A DNA stretch of 64,000 bases from Candidatus Altimarinota bacterium (GCA_021734475.1 JAIPIU010000004.1:1-64000), one strand, 5' to 3'; positions 1-10,239 are shown, numbered from the stretch's first letter. Notes: a model not told the origin generated them from the sequence alone. Program-made: numbers and translations.

Positions 1-183
1 GGGACTCATTAAATTTAGACTTAAATCATCGCTTACTTGTTGTTGTATATTTGTCGTTTGCTCTGTTTGGTTTGTTTTTTTATCATTGGATTTTAATGTC
101 TCTGCTATAGCAGAATTATATCTAGCTAATAAAGATATAGCTACAAGTCATGTAATTATACCAAATCTTTCTGATCTATTCAT
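1..183 (-). CDS. Secreted or membrane protein, N-terminal fragment
   Basis: Only the first 61 residues lie in the window; the gene runs off the left edge. The ATG at 183 is followed by a short basic stretch (MNRSERF) and a hydrophobic segment with one in-frame TGA read as Gly (IITGLVAISLLA), which looks like a signal peptide or membrane anchor. After that the sequence is polar and Gln/Asn/Thr-rich, typical of an exported linker. A promoter of the local TTGACA-N16-TATATA type lies about 50 bases upstream. No family can be assigned. Confidence 0.55.
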
Positions 184-231
184 TGAAATTTATTAGATAA
201 TAAAGAGAAATTTATGTTTTAAAATTAACTA

Positions 232-259
232 TATATAAATATTTAACAATAAATGTCAA
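232..259 (-). promoter_or_regulatory. Sigma-70-type promoter of the leftmost gene
   Basis: On the minus strand TTGACA (259-254) is followed by exactly 16 bases and TATATA (237-232). The spacer starts TTTATTGTTAAAT and resembles the other TTGACA-N16 promoters in this window (14984, 30592, 31148, 31759, 38079). Confidence 0.6.
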
Positions 260-307
260 TTACTATTTTATTTCAAATATTTTAATTGAAATGATAAATA
301 ATAACTT

Positions 308-336
308 TTGACAATTTATATATAAAGCAATATAAT
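308..336 (+). promoter_or_regulatory. Promoter of the coiled-coil protein gene
   Basis: TTGACA at 308-313 and a perfect TATAAT at 331-336 with a 17-base spacer, about 30 bases before the ATG at 366. It lies back to back with the minus-strand promoter at 232-259. Confidence 0.6.
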
Positions 337-365
337 GATATATATATTTACTTAAAACTACCAAT

Positions 366-2432
366 ATGGGATTTTGAGAAGATATAAAACAAACAAATTC
401 AAAAGATATAGCTCCTCAAAAAAATATTGAGAAGAGTGATGATTTTTTTCTAAAAAATCCTGAATTTGAAAATTTATGGCAAAATGAATTTAAAGATTTT
501 GATAAAGATATATTTTCTTGAATAATGGCTAATATATTGAAAGAATGAAAAAAAAATTCTACAATAAATAAGGATGACATACTCCAATTTTGAAAAGATA
601 TTATAAAAGACATTATACAGAACAATAAGAGTCTTTTTAAAATAAATAGTTGGGGGGATTTTTATAGAAATATATTAAAATATAAAGATATAGATACTAA
701 TAAAAAAGATATAGATACTAATAAAAAAGATATAGATACTAATAAAAAAGATATAGATACTAATAAGGAGAACATAAATAAACTAATGATAAGTCTCAAA
801 TGATTATATGAATGAATTGATAAAAAATATAAATGATCAAAAGTAGAAATAGAAGATCTAAAAAATCAAAGACCGGGTATTGTAGCGAAACTTGATAATT
901 TTGATATATCTCCAGATGAATACTTTAGTTATCGACTAGCAGCACAAAAACTAGCCAAATCCAATGAGCCAATTCCAAATAAATATGAATTTGTAAAATC
1001 ATTTAATCAATTAAATAAATTTCTTGATATTGATGTACAAATATCATTTGATAATAGAGATGAAAGAAGAAATGAAATATTAAAATCTAAACCCGACTCA
1101 CTAAGCGATCTAAAAAATAATTCTGAGAGAGTTTTGCAAAATGCAGATATAGAGTCTTTCGTCTTGGATGATCAGAAGTATATAGAAAATTTTAATAGCC
1201 AAGAGCATCCAAAAAAAATTATAGAATTATATTCTGGTGAAAATGAAAAACTATGAAAACTATTAAAATATGTAAATGACGATCTGAGTATAAATAATGA
1301 ATTATTGAATAAAGAAATAAAAGATAAAAAAGAAAGAGAGAAAATAATAAAAGATATTACAGAAAAAATAAATCAGATTTTTGAAAATTCTAGTGGTCGT
1401 ATAGAAGAAGATACAAACAAATGGTTTAAAGAAAAAATAATGACAAATTGTTTCCAAGCATTAGCAAGTTATTTTGATAATACTACTCCCAATATGGAAA
1501 ACTTTGCTGATGATTTTAAATTGGACGTCAATCAAGACATCTCCTTTGACGGCAAAACTATCTATATGCAATGAAGTATAAACTGAAATCATGTATGACT
1601 GTATTACAATATGGACAGCTGAGAATTATCTATGGATGATTTTATGGCATATTATAACCAAGATAATGGTTGAACTTATGTCATGTGAATCAAGAATGGT
1701 CAGAAAGAAAAACTCAAATTCAAGTTACCCACCATTGATGAACTCAAGCGTTGAACCTGAGATGTCGATATAGGCAAACATATAGAAAACTCTGACTCTA
1801 TCTCAGATTATGAAAAAAATATTAAATCAGATTTGGATTCTAATATTTCTAATAACTTTTCTAATGTAAATTTGAATAAATATTATATAGAACAATTTAA
1901 TGAAAAAAATATCGCCGAGCAGTCTGCTTTGAGCGATATTTTTTATAATTGGGAAATTTCTAATGGTGTGCCTATACTAGATTTTGAAAAAGAAAATAAA
2001 ATATCTAGAGATTTACAACCCAAACAATATGAATTAATAAAACTAGTTTTTAATAGTTTAGAAGATTACAAAGATCCTGATAAACTTAGAAAATTTAGAA
2101 ATTGTGTAGCTAGATTGAATCTAATAATAGATACAAATGAAGTAAAAGAAGGAATAAATAACGAAGATATGTTCAATAAATTATTTGATTCAAACAACAT
2201 GAAAGAAAGTATGAATAATCGAAAAAATAACTCTTGAGAAATAAACTATTTTCAACTATTTGATCTAATGAGTAAATGAGTATGAGATGAAAGAGTTATA
2301 AATTTGGAAGTATTTGATAAAATTTTGAACATAGTGGAAAAAAAGCAGGAAATAAATGACAACCCCAAATTAGCTTGATATAGCTGGTTTATGGATAAAT
2401 ACAGAGAAAAATATTATGATATTCAGATATAA
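366..2432 (+). CDS. Large Lys/Asp/Asn-rich coiled-coil protein, unknown function
   Basis: A 688-residue frame that is continuous only if TGA is Gly; it crosses many in-frame TGAs and ends in TAA at 2432. Composition is strongly charged (Lys, Glu, Asp, Asn) with few hydrophobic clusters, so it is probably an elongated cytoplasmic protein. Residues about 105-132 carry four tandem copies of the heptad KDIDTNK, encoded by a perfect 21-bp repeat; a heptad period suggests a coiled coil. No signal peptide or catalytic motif is visible. It ends exactly where the convergent RAYT gene ends. The family is not recognised. Confidence 0.7.
678..768 (+). repeat. 21-bp tandem repeat inside coding sequence
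   Basis: About four direct copies of a 21-bp unit encoding KDIDTNK. The unit is a multiple of three, so copy-number change by slippage would keep the frame and add or remove one heptad. Confidence 0.85.
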
Positions 2433-2999
2433 TTAGTTAATTTCAAACTCTGGTATAATTTCAGAATTGGGATAGATATTTATTTCTTGTGAGGGAATAG
2501 ATATTTTGATATATGTTTCTTGACTATAGTCGTATCACGTATCTGTGAGCTGATGAACACTACAATATGGTCGATTGGATATAGATTCTACTATCTCATG
2601 ATGAAGTGGATTGTAATTTACATAACTTGTAATTTTATCTAAATCTTCTAGTTCTATCTTTCGAGCTTTGAATCTTCATTTGAAAACAGGTAATCATTTG
2701 ATGCTAGCATTATCTTGGTGACTTCTCTTGAAATACATAGCATAACTAATTTGTATCTTTCTCATAAAATTTGATATATCAAATCATCTCCTGGAATTGA
2801 AAACTACAAAATGAAAATGATCTGGCAAAATACAATAAGAAATTAGTTTGATATGAGGGTATCACATCAAATGGTCGATAGTCTGTAGAATAAATGTCTT
2901 GTAATCGTTTCATGTTTCTCGCAAAATCGTGTTTCAAAAGCTCTTATTCACTATGTGATAGTACATTCATTCTTGAAATTGATCACGTGAATTCCCCAC
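2433..2999 (-). CDS. REP-associated tyrosine transposase (RAYT, Y1/HUH family)
   Basis: 188 residues with TGA as Gly. The N-terminus reads EGMYYHIVNKSFGN, matching the usual start of the Y1_Tnp fold. The HUH motif is present as DHFHFVVFN at about residues 58-66, followed by FMRKIQISYAMYF and VFKGRFKARKIE, all typical of RAYT proteins. RAYTs are single-strand HUH nucleases related to IS200/IS605 TnpA, and they are domesticated or associated with REP palindromes. The start is uncertain: GTG at 2999 or ATG at 2966. No flanking left/right ends of an IS are evident. Together with the abundant intergenic palindromes, this enzyme is the natural candidate for moving them; that link is inference. Confidence 0.85.
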
Positions 3000-3035
3000 T
3001 ATAATTGATTAATAATTAAAAAATTATTCAATTTA

Positions 3036-3413
3036 TTATGGTCTAATAGCTAAATCTTGTTTGGATTGTAAATCTACTATTTTTGGACTAACATCGATTA
3101 CTCTATCTTTGGATCAGAAATTGTCATGCATTTCTTGTCGATTGAGTTGTTTATGATTCAATACCGTAGTTTTTACTATTTCATATCTAAATTTGATTGT
3201 ATTTAGATCATTATTTGCCTGCCTAAGGAAATATCATTGAGTGGAAGATTTGTTTACAAAATATAGATATATCAAAGTGAAAGAAAAAACAGCTATAGCT
3301 AATCATCCGATTTTCAAAATATCTACTACTCATTGGTAGGTCTTGTACTTATTCAACAAGGAACTGTAACCCTGATGAATAGCCTTTTTGGATGTAAAAG
3401 CTAATAACTTCAT
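3036..3413 (-). CDS. FtsL-like division/cell-wall membrane protein
   Basis: A 125-residue protein: cytoplasmic basic N-terminus, one membrane helix at about 35-53 (LAIAVFSFTLIYLYFV), then a hydrophilic region with coiled-coil character (DLNTIKFRYEIVKTTVLNHKQL). This topology, and the position directly downstream of rsmH in the same orientation with a 41-base gap, is that of FtsL in the dcw cluster, which bridges FtsB/Q and FtsI at the septum. FtsL sequences diverge too fast for motif-level proof, so the assignment rests on size, topology and gene order. No ftsI follows here; the next gene downstream is the RAYT. Confidence 0.5.
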
Positions 3414-3454
3414 AAATATCGTTGAAACGTAAAAGCGATTAAACGTTTAAACGT

Positions 3455-4324
3455 TTAGTCGTTTAAGCGTATTGTTCTAAGTAAAGCTGATCTAGATGCT
3501 CTATTTTTTTTAACTTCCTGGTATGTAGGTTTTATAGCTTTTTTGTTTACAAGTTCAAATGCTTTTGTAGATACCAATGACTGAAAGGTTTTTTTGACTA
3601 GTCTATCTTCTATACTATGGAATGTGATGATACTACATACTCATCCAGGAGATAATACTTCTGATAAATTTTCCAAAAATATTTTTAAATTCTGGATTTC
3701 ATTGTTGGTTTGGATTCTAATAGATTGAAATATTACTGTGATAGCAGATTTTCATAAACCACACTCTCATAGGATTCTTTTGAGATCAAATGTTGTTTTG
3801 ATTTCAGATTTTTTTCTGTTTTGGATAATTTTGTCTGCAATTTCTCTGGATTTAGCTGGAGTGAAATCAGCGTAGTCGATAAAAATCTGTTCTAATTGTT
3901 GAGCAGAATATTTGTTTATAATATCATGAGCAGATATTTGGGAATTTTGATCAAATCTCATATCTAGTGGTGAATCATAATTGATAGAAAAACCGCGATC
4001 TCAAACCTTGAAATGATCCATATTTACTCAAAGATCTAGAAGTATAAAATCGGCTTTTCAATACTGTTTGGTGACCAAGTCGATATTTGCGTATGAATCA
4101 TGAATATAAGTAATTGGGAATTGGGAATTGGGAATTTGTGATTCTAATTCTTTTTGAGCTACTAGTAACATATTGGAATCCAAATCCATTCATATCAATT
4201 GCTTAGTCTTACTGGAAAGTAATGAAGAATGTCATCAATGTCACAGAGTTCAATCAATGATTAGATTACAATTATCTGGACATGAATCGATAACTTCGTT
4301 TAGAAGGACTGGTACGTGGAGCAT
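3455..4324 (-). CDS. rsmH: 16S rRNA m4C1402 methyltransferase RsmH (MraW)
   Basis: 289 residues, slightly shorter than the usual 300-315. The SAM motif I is IIDGTLGHGGHSS, where all four Gly are TGA. Further family motifs are VGDRGFSI, SPLDMRFD, the helix TPAKSREIADKI, and the C-terminal SPGGVCSIITFHSIEDRLVK. The usual DLGVSS is altered to DLGVNM. RsmH N4-methylates C1402 of 16S rRNA in the decoding centre. At about residues 63-72 the protein contains QIPNSQFPIT, encoded by a tandem AATTCCC repeat (plus 4108-4136) that also occurs in other genes and looks like an in-frame repeat insertion. Its 3' end overlaps a palindrome (AAACGTTTAAACGTTT). Confidence 0.93.
4108..4136. repeat. Tandem GGGAATT repeat within rsmH
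   Basis: About three copies of AATTGGG inside the rsmH coding region. The same microrepeat recurs in the YgjP-like gene at 48380-48410 and, in degenerate form, in the leaders near 27955, 28940 and 32160. Confidence 0.7.
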
Positions 4325-4342
4325 ATGAATTAGAAGACTAAA

Positions 4343-4420
4343 GCTCCCCTGATAAGGGGAGGTAGGAGGGGTTCTATTTTCTTTTAACCTCCCCGTCCCT
4401 CCTTATTAGGAGGGCTTAGC
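4343..4420. repeat. Palindromic repeat, family C (CCCCT...AGGGG / CCTCC...GGAGG)
   Basis: Paired arms CCCCTgataAGGGG and CCTCCttattAGGAGG separated by an A/T-rich spacer; it fills the mltG-rsmH gap. Related copies occur at 7430, 33933, 45897, 46355, 47886, 49948, 60166 and 63901. Confidence 0.7.
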
Positions 4421-4423
4421 GAA

Positions 4424-5443
4424 TTATAGATAGTTTCTTTTATTCTGATTGTGTTGATCAAGTGTTTTACCGTAATGGATATTTCCAGAAGAATCATGTA
4501 GGTAAAACATATAATCTGTATCAGTATAATTTAATGTAGCATCGATAGTATCAAATGATGGATTGGAAATTGGTTGTGGAACAAATTTAGCATTTCATCT
4601 AGTATTATAAGGATTATTGGAATCAGAAATTTTGGATGCGATAAAAGATGGAGTACAAGATTCATATGGCATCTGGTAGCCATAACATAATGTAATATCT
4701 GCATCTATTCTCATTCAGACTTTGATTCTATTTAATAATATTCATGCTACGGTAGTTTTGTTATTGGGATTTCTCTCCTCTTTTTCTACTACGCTAGCTA
4801 AGGAAATTAATTTGTAAAAATCATATGGAAAAAATCCAAGCTGATTGTAAATTTTATTTCGAACTTTGTTTTTGAATGCCTGAAGTTGTAGATAAACCAA
4901 TTGATCTATATATCCTTTTTCTACATCTATATTGTAAGTATCTGGGTATAGAAATCATTCTAGACTAGAAATATATCAGGCCTGAGCTAGGAAATCATAT
5001 CTAGTAATATATTTGGAAATATATGTAGAGTCTGTGACAAAAGCAATATATTCTCATGCTTGGATAAATCACTTTTTCGTTAGATCTGCATCGATATCAT
5101 AAATACTTCGTCACTCCAATACTGTGTAGCGTGAATAATTGGTCTGTGGTCATGCCTGAACAATTGAAAGAAAAGATGACGGTGAATATGATCATGAAAA
5201 ATAATAATTTCAAACCTGAATTTTGGATAAATTTACTTCGTCTTGATTGAAAAATAAATAAAATTTAATTCTAAATTGTTCTGACTTAGACAGACTATCT
5301 GCAAATATTTGAAAATTATCTCATGCCTGTACTGTAACTTTGGAATCTAATGTGATAGATCAAAATAAAAATCTGTATCATAAAAATATGATAATAATTA
5401 ATAATATTCGTCTTCAGATTTTTGGTTTAGACTTTGATTTCAT
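4424..5443 (-). CDS. mltG: Endolytic murein transglycosylase MltG (YceG-like)
   Basis: 339 residues: an N-terminal membrane helix at about 13-29, a LysM-like subdomain, then the YceG catalytic region. Recognisable signatures are SLEGFLYPDTYNI, the catalytic-Glu segment ISLASVVEKEERN (Glu of VVEKE), ILLNRIKVGMRIDADITLCYG, and the C-terminal PQPISNPSFDTIDATLNY. MltG cleaves nascent glycan strands at the outer face of the membrane and sets their length. It lies upstream of rsmH and the ftsL-like gene in the same orientation, giving a small wall-synthesis group. Many of its glycines are TGA. Confidence 0.92.
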
Positions 5444-5468
5444 GCTAAATGTGAAATAATAAATAACT

Positions 5469-5560
5469 GTCATTGCGAGGACTCCGTAGTACTACGGGGG
5501 ACGTGGCAATCTTTTTTATTATTTTAAGATTGCTTCTCCGCCTAGGCGGATCGCAATGAC
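5469..5560. repeat. Palindromic repeat, family B (GTCATTGCGAG...CGCAATGAC)
   Basis: Long imperfect inverted repeat with outer arms GTCATTGCGA / TCGCAATGAC and inner arms GCAATCTT / AAGATTGC. It sits between mltG and the UGA-free purC. Related copies are at 12308, 35011 and 61623. Confidence 0.8.
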
Positions 5561-5675
5561 AGCAGTATAGTTTTTGACAGATTTACATCAAGTAAAAAAG
5601 TTCTTGAATTAAGTGATTTTATATATATAAGTCAAGATGTAAATAAAATATTAAAAAACCCAAATAAAAAAGATT

Positions 5676-6635
5676 ATGAAACAAAATGCTATTATCGGCA
5701 CTAATTTTCAGATTCCTGGACTAAAAAAAATTCACACTGGAAAAGTCAGGGACATTTATGAAATCGAAGGTAAAAATTTATTAGTAGTGATTGCTACTGA
5801 TAGAATTTCAGCCTTTGATGTGGTTTTACCCAAAGGTATTCCCAACAAGGGAATGGTATTGAATAAAATCGCTTTCCACTTTTTAGGGGAAGCAGAAGAT
5901 CATGGGATCTGTGATACCTGGAGAATCAACAAGATCCATCCAATGGTGACTGTTGGTAGAAAAGTAAAACCATTCCAGATCGAAATGATTGTCCGGGGTT
6001 ATTTAACCGGCAGCTTGTGGCGTGAATACAAAAAAGGCGTTCGTCAAGTCTGTGGTATAACTTTACCTGACAATATGGAAGAGTTTGAAATGTTTGAGGT
6101 ACCAATCGTAACTCCCACTACCAAAGCTGAATCAGGCCATGATCAAAACATTTCTCCTGAAGAAATTGTAGCTCAAGGCCTTGCAACAAAAGAAGAGTAC
6201 GAAGAAATGGAAAATCTAGCCATTGAACTCTTTGACATGGGGACAGAATTAGCAGCTGAAAAGGGGCTAATACTAGTAGATACCAAATACGAGTTTGGTA
6301 AAACCGATTCAGGAGAAATTATCCTCATTGATGAGATTCACACCCCAGATTCATCCCGCTATTGGTATGAAGATGGATATATGGAAGCTTTTGAAGCCGG
6401 CAAAGCACCAAGGTCGCTTGATAAGGAATTTGTTCGTCAATGGTTGATGGAACAGGGATTTAAAGGAGAAGAAGGACAAGAATGTCCTGAAATGCCGGAT
6501 GAATTTGTTCAAGAAGTTTCAGCCAGATATTTGGAACTTTACAGAAAAATCACTGGCGATGGTCTTATACCTGGAGACTATTTCATTGAAGAAATGGAAA
6601 ATAGTATCATGCAGTTTATGGATGATATAGAATAG
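5676..6635 (+). CDS. purC: SAICAR synthetase PurC
   Basis: 319 residues, the longer bacterial/eukaryote-like form. It catalyses CAIR + Asp + ATP to SAICAR in purine synthesis. Motifs: GKVRDIYEI near the N-terminus, ATDRISAFDVVLPKGIPNKG, VRGYLTGSLWREY, SGHDQNISPEE, and LVDTKYEFGK followed by LIDEIHTPDSSRYW. It has about 27 glycines and none is TGA, unlike the neighbours, and its composition is visibly richer in GC and in codons such as GGC and CCC. It has its own promoter-like region and a strong terminator, and no other purine genes are nearby. This suggests recent import from a standard-code bacterium, or strong avoidance of UGA. It ends in TAG. Confidence 0.95.
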   Translation: MKQNAIIGTNFQIPGLKKIHTGKVRDIYEIEGKNLLVVIATDRISAFDVVLPKGIPNKGMVLNKIAFHFLGEAEDHGICDTWRINKIHPMVTVGRKVKPFQIEMIVRGYLTGSLWREYKKGVRQVCGITLPDNMEEFEMFEVPIVTPTTKAESGHDQNISPEEIVAQGLATKEEYEEMENLAIELFDMGTELAAEKGLILVDTKYEFGKTDSGEIILIDEIHTPDSSRYWYEDGYMEAFEAGKAPRSLDKEFVRQWLMEQGFKGEEGQECPEMPDEFVQEVSARYLELYRKITGDGLIPGDYFIEEMENSIMQFMDDIE

Positions 6636-6654
6636 ATTAAGTTTTCAATTCAAA

Positions 6655-6684
6655 AACCCTGGTTTTTTACCAGGGTTATTTTTT
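6655..6684 (+). terminator. Rho-independent terminator of purC
   Basis: AACCCTGG stem, TTTTTTA loop, CCAGGGTT stem, then a T-run. It overlaps the end of the convergent Nudix gene and could act in both directions. Confidence 0.85.
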
Positions 6685-7342
6685 ATATTATTTCTACTAT
6701 CTCAACTTTTTTGGATCTAAATTGGTATAGTTTAGCTGGCCTATTTTGAACTCAGATTTCTTTTTCTCATGTCTCTTTGACAATTCATAATTTATCGATT
6801 TTTTTTCTAAAATTTCTAACATCAAATTTTTGGTTTAATATAGTTTCATAAACATTTTGAAGTTGAGAAAGAGTAAATTTGGATGGTAATATATATTGAG
6901 CTACATTAGTATATTCCATTTTCCATTTAAGTCTTTGTATAGCATAATCAAGAATTTTTTTATGATCAAAAGCTAATTTTGGTAATGATTTGACTGGGAA
7001 AAATTTTACTTCAGCAGCATCTGATCAAGCTTTTATCAAAATATTTTCTCTAGATATGAGAGCCATATAGGCGATACTTACTACTCTACCCCTAGGATCT
7101 CTTTTGGGATCTGAGAATGTATATAGTTGTTCTAGATAAACATTTTTTACATTTGTTTCTTCTTCTAGTTCTCTATAGGCAGCAGTCTGACAATCTTCGT
7201 TATCATAAACAAATCATCATGGAATAGCTCGTTGATTTTTGTATGGATCGATAAGTCTTTTGATTAGTAGCACTTGGAGCTTATCTTTGATAATACTAAA
7301 GATAACATTGTCTACAGTTACCAGGATTTTTTGTTTTATCAT
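6683..7342 (-). CDS. Nudix hydrolase with C-terminal winged helix (NrtR-like)
   Basis: 219 residues. The N-terminal Nudix domain holds [22 protein letters not shown] at about 39-61; the Nudix box is present, with one Gly as TGA. It is preceded by [18 protein letters not shown]. The C-terminal third ([25 protein letters not shown]) matches the winged helix of NrtR-type proteins. NrtR proteins bind ADP-ribose and repress NAD-salvage genes, so this could regulate the NAD operons at 28-37 kb, which share a promoter type. Alternatively it is a plain ADP-ribose pyrophosphatase. The regulator role is inference from domain architecture and window content. Confidence 0.8.
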
Positions 7343-7660
7343 TTTATAGAAAAAGAAATTAAATTGTATTTAGTATAATATTTTTTTAGAGAAATGCAAT
7401 ATTTGTTGTTTGGACAATAAGAAGACTTTGTCCTCCTTTGAAAAAGGAGGGGTGGTCCGAAGGACAGGAGGATTTATAAACGTTCTTTATGGGGCTTTTC
7501 CCGCCCCAAACCCTAGGACCAGTCTTTTTGACTTGACTTCCCGCTTTGCGGGACAGGCGCCAACACTGGACAAAAAAATCAAGTCGCAAAAAACGACACG
7601 TTTTGCGACAAATTTTCTATTTTTATATTCTTTGTAGTACTAAAATCGTATGTATTGCTA
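7343..7660. other. Repeat-dense intergenic region without a supported gene
   Basis: Contains a family C palindrome (7430-7478), a GGGGC...GCCCC hairpin near 7490, a CCCGCtttGCGGG hairpin near 7540, a GACTTGA / TCAAGTC pair and a GTCGCAAAA / TTTTGCGAC hairpin near 7582-7610. Open frames on either strand simply cross these repeats. Confidence 0.6.
7430..7478. repeat. Palindromic repeat, family C
   Basis: CCTCCTTTgaaAAAGGAGG core followed by GGTGGTCC...GGACAGGAGGATTT, the same layout as the copies at 45897, 60166 and 63901 and as the insertion in pflB at 59243. Confidence 0.75.
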
Positions 7661-7670
7661 TTAGTTTATT

Positions 7671-7698
7671 AAAAAAAGCCGCTTGAATCAAGTGGCTT
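7671..7698 (-). terminator. Rho-independent terminator overlapping a TGA stop
   Basis: On the minus strand AAGCCACTTGATTCAAGCGGCTT is followed by seven T. The first stem arm contains the TGA that ends the preceding frame, so the gene and its terminator fit together only if TGA is a stop. Confidence 0.8.
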
Positions 7699-8119
7699 CT
7701 AAGATTGGTTTAAATCCTTGCATTTCTTTTCGTCTTTGGAGAACGAATGAAATTACATCGATTTGGGACTCTGGAATATTTTGTCTCAAAGTATTATCAG
7801 CAAATTTGATAAGTTCCCAAAAATCTTCTTCAGACTTGGGGAATATCAAAACTTTGTGATTAAGATTTAAATGAATGTAAGCACAATCTTTTGGCAAAAG
7901 ACCAGTTTTGGTTACTGCCTCTCTCAAAGATATACAACTACAATCGTCTTTGCTTAACCTCTGTTGGTAAATTTCACAAGAATTTTCATTTGTGAGATAT
8001 TTGCAAACATAAAGAGGATCTGCAAGAAAAAACACAAACAGATCATATTTAGCATGACAACACTTAGCACATCGATGACACATAGCTTCCCACTGAGCGT
8101 CAGTTTTTTGATTTATCAT
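7688..8119 (-). CDS. YcgN/UPF0260-like cysteine-cluster protein
   Basis: 143 residues under the standard code. The N-terminal WEAMCHRCAKCCHAKY, followed by CEIYQQR, DDCSCI and DCAY, gives the Cys pattern of UPF0260/YkgJ-type putative Fe/Zn-chelating proteins; the biochemical role is unknown. It has only two glycines, both GGN, and it ends in TGA inside the stem of an excellent terminator. If UGA is read as Gly here, the protein gains nine residues through the terminator stem (to TAA at 7661). That architecture points to a standard-code origin. Confidence 0.8.
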   Translation of the reverse strand: MINQKTDAQWEAMCHRCAKCCHAKYDLFVFFLADPLYVCKYLTNENSCEIYQQRLSKDDCSCISLREAVTKTGLLPKDCAYIHLNLNHKVLIFPKSEEDFWELIKFADNTLRQNIPESQIDVISFVLQRRKEMQGFKPILEAT

Positions 8120-8230
8120 TTTTATTTTGTTTTTTAGATGTATAAGTATTTATAAATGAATTTCAATCTAATATTGACTTTTTATAGTAAATATATATAG
8201 TAAATTCGATTTATTCGCTAATAACTTTGT

Positions 8231-9139
8231 ATGAAATTTAAATTTGATAGAGATCTAAAAACACAAGAGATTTATGCTACTGGTCCAGAACTAGCAGAAA
8301 CCATGTGACATGATAGAGATGAATATGGGAAAAGAATATATAAATATCCACATACAAAAGAACAACTTGTAACTGTATTAAACAATCCAGTACTAATGAC
8401 TGATGATTGGAAACTCTTTAATATTCAAGATTATACAGCCAGGCAAACAGTACAATTATTACTTCGTAAGCCTATGACTATAGTAGAATATAATGGTCTG
8501 AGAATGGAGTTTGAACAATGAAAATATCATGGAGTACGATCTCCAAATATCGATACACTATTGTTTTGTAGAGCGATCAAAGATCTGGATTATAGTGAAG
8601 TAGAAAGTGTGATAGAAGTATGAAGTGGACCAGGTTTTATTGCAAAATATATCGCAAAAAAAACGCCAAATTTACAAAGAATCATCATGAATGATATAAA
8701 TAAAAATGCTGAAAGATATTTTAATGATAGTAATAGAGATGATAGAGCCCATTTTGTTTTGGGAGATGCGAGGAAATATTTGAAATGAAAAGAATTTGAT
8801 TTGATAGTCTGCAATCCTCCGTATATTCCTAGACCTAGAGCTATAGAAGACAATCCATATGAATGATTGGAATTATTGATATATCTTATCAAAAACTTTA
8901 ATAAAAATTTGATCATAAATGTATCCAATCTTGCTGATGATGTTATCAATCCGATATTGGAATCTTGCTGAGCAAAGATCGAAGTACTAGATCAAATGGA
9001 AGTACCTTTGAAAGTTGGTAATGTATTGAATAACCAAGAATGGATGGACTATTTAATCAATGAAAAATGACTAAAAGAAAATTATCATGATGGACATAAA
9101 TATCGACAGAAATTGAGAATATTGAAATTAGACAGATAG
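8231..9139 (+). CDS. Class I SAM methyltransferase, PrmC/HemK-like
   Basis: 302 residues. The N-terminal half has helical character (KEQLVTVLNNPVLMTDDW). The SAM-binding motif VIEVGSGPGFIAKYIAK starts at about residue 134, and the catalytic motif IVCNPPYIPRPR at about 195-206. NPPY with this spacing is typical of N5-glutamine methyltransferases (PrmC, acting on release factors) and amino-MTases. The downstream ELLIYLIKNF segment also fits PrmC. Release-factor methylation is of interest in a genome where UGA is sense, but the substrate cannot be read from sequence. Confidence 0.75.
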
Positions 9140-9159
9140 ATTTATTTAAGAAAATATTG

Positions 9160-10218
9160 ATGGAAAAATTAAATGAAATAAAGACACAAGATATAAATAA
9201 ATTATTGACTATAATAGAACGTTTCTATGATATAGAACATTTTTCCGAAGATTGAACTATGTTTAAGTTTGGTAATAAACCTAATATAGATAGATTAAGT
9301 TTTTTATTAGAAACTATAATAGTATACAATACTGATACCTCTCTACAAGATAAAAAAGATTTGATAAATATATTTGATACAAATCTAATTGAATATCTTT
9401 ATGAATTTTTGAACTTGGAAAGCTATCTAAATGACAATATAGAATTTAGAATATTTCTACAAGATTTTTTTGAAAAAATAGATGTAGTAAAAAAAGATAT
9501 AGAGAAATGAGATATGCTGATGAAGATAAAAAGAAATCTTAAATCAAATCTAGAGCATGTTGATATATTCAAACAAAATTTTGGAGAAAATGGAGATATG
9601 AAAATATTGAGAAGATTTTGAACCTCTAGACAGCCTATATTTTTGATAAAATCAAAAAATTGAGAATTGTTTTTTGTAGATATGATAAACGCAAAAATAA
9701 TATTTGAATGCTGAAATGTTTTTGAAAAATGATACTCTTTTGGAGAAAATAAACTTTTTGTTTTTCAAAAAGAATTGGATTTTGATTTTGATATATTCAA
9801 ACAAGAAGCGAAAGAATTTGATATAAAAAATAATGACGTAAAAATCTGAGATTTTTTGGAACTTTTAGAAGAGAAATATAATGTAAAAAAAATAGTTGAT
9901 ATTAAATCTAGATTCAAAGAGCGAGATAAGTTTGTAGAACAAGATCTAAATGCTGTATTTGTAAATGAGAATATATTCAAAGCTTTGTTTTTTATAGTAA
10001 ACAATCTTTGTTTCAAAGAGATAAAAAAACAGATTTTTGTAAATAATAAATTTGGAAATATTATAGATTTAGGATTATACGATGATGTTTGAATTCCATG
10101 AAAAATAAAAAACTGATACAAAGATAAAGAAGCTATACAAATTAGTATTACTCAATGAGATATAGAAAAGATACTTATAACAAATGGTATAGACTATGAT
10201 ATTTTTGATATTCAATAA
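9160..10218 (+). CDS. Uncharacterised acidic protein
   Basis: 352 residues with TGA as Gly, 20 bases after the methyltransferase and 21 bases before the next gene, so probably one operon. Rich in Asp, Glu, Lys, Phe and Ile. The N-terminal 130 residues are predicted helical (TNLIEYLYEFLNLES); the middle looks like alternating strands. No signal peptide, membrane segment or catalytic motif is visible, and the family is not recognised. Confidence 0.65.
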
Positions 10219-10239
10219 ATTTATTTTGAAAAAATATTG

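Noticed and set aside
678-768. Possible CRISPR-like array
   Set aside because: The units are contiguous 21-bp copies without spacers and lie inside a coding frame as a heptad repeat. No cas genes are present.
5676-6635. purC as plain contamination or mis-assembly
   Set aside because: It is bounded on both sides by repeats and genes typical of this genome and several other UGA-free genes show the same pattern, but read-level evidence would be needed to exclude it fully.
7386-7637. Overlapping open frames on both strands in the 7.4-7.6 kb gap
   Set aside because: Both simply translate palindromic repeats; no start context, composition or homology supports a gene.
9765-10121. Minus-strand open frame within the acidic protein at 9160
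   Set aside because: The low-complexity A/T-rich antisense of a long plus-strand frame; the plus frame is in an operon-like series and has balanced composition.
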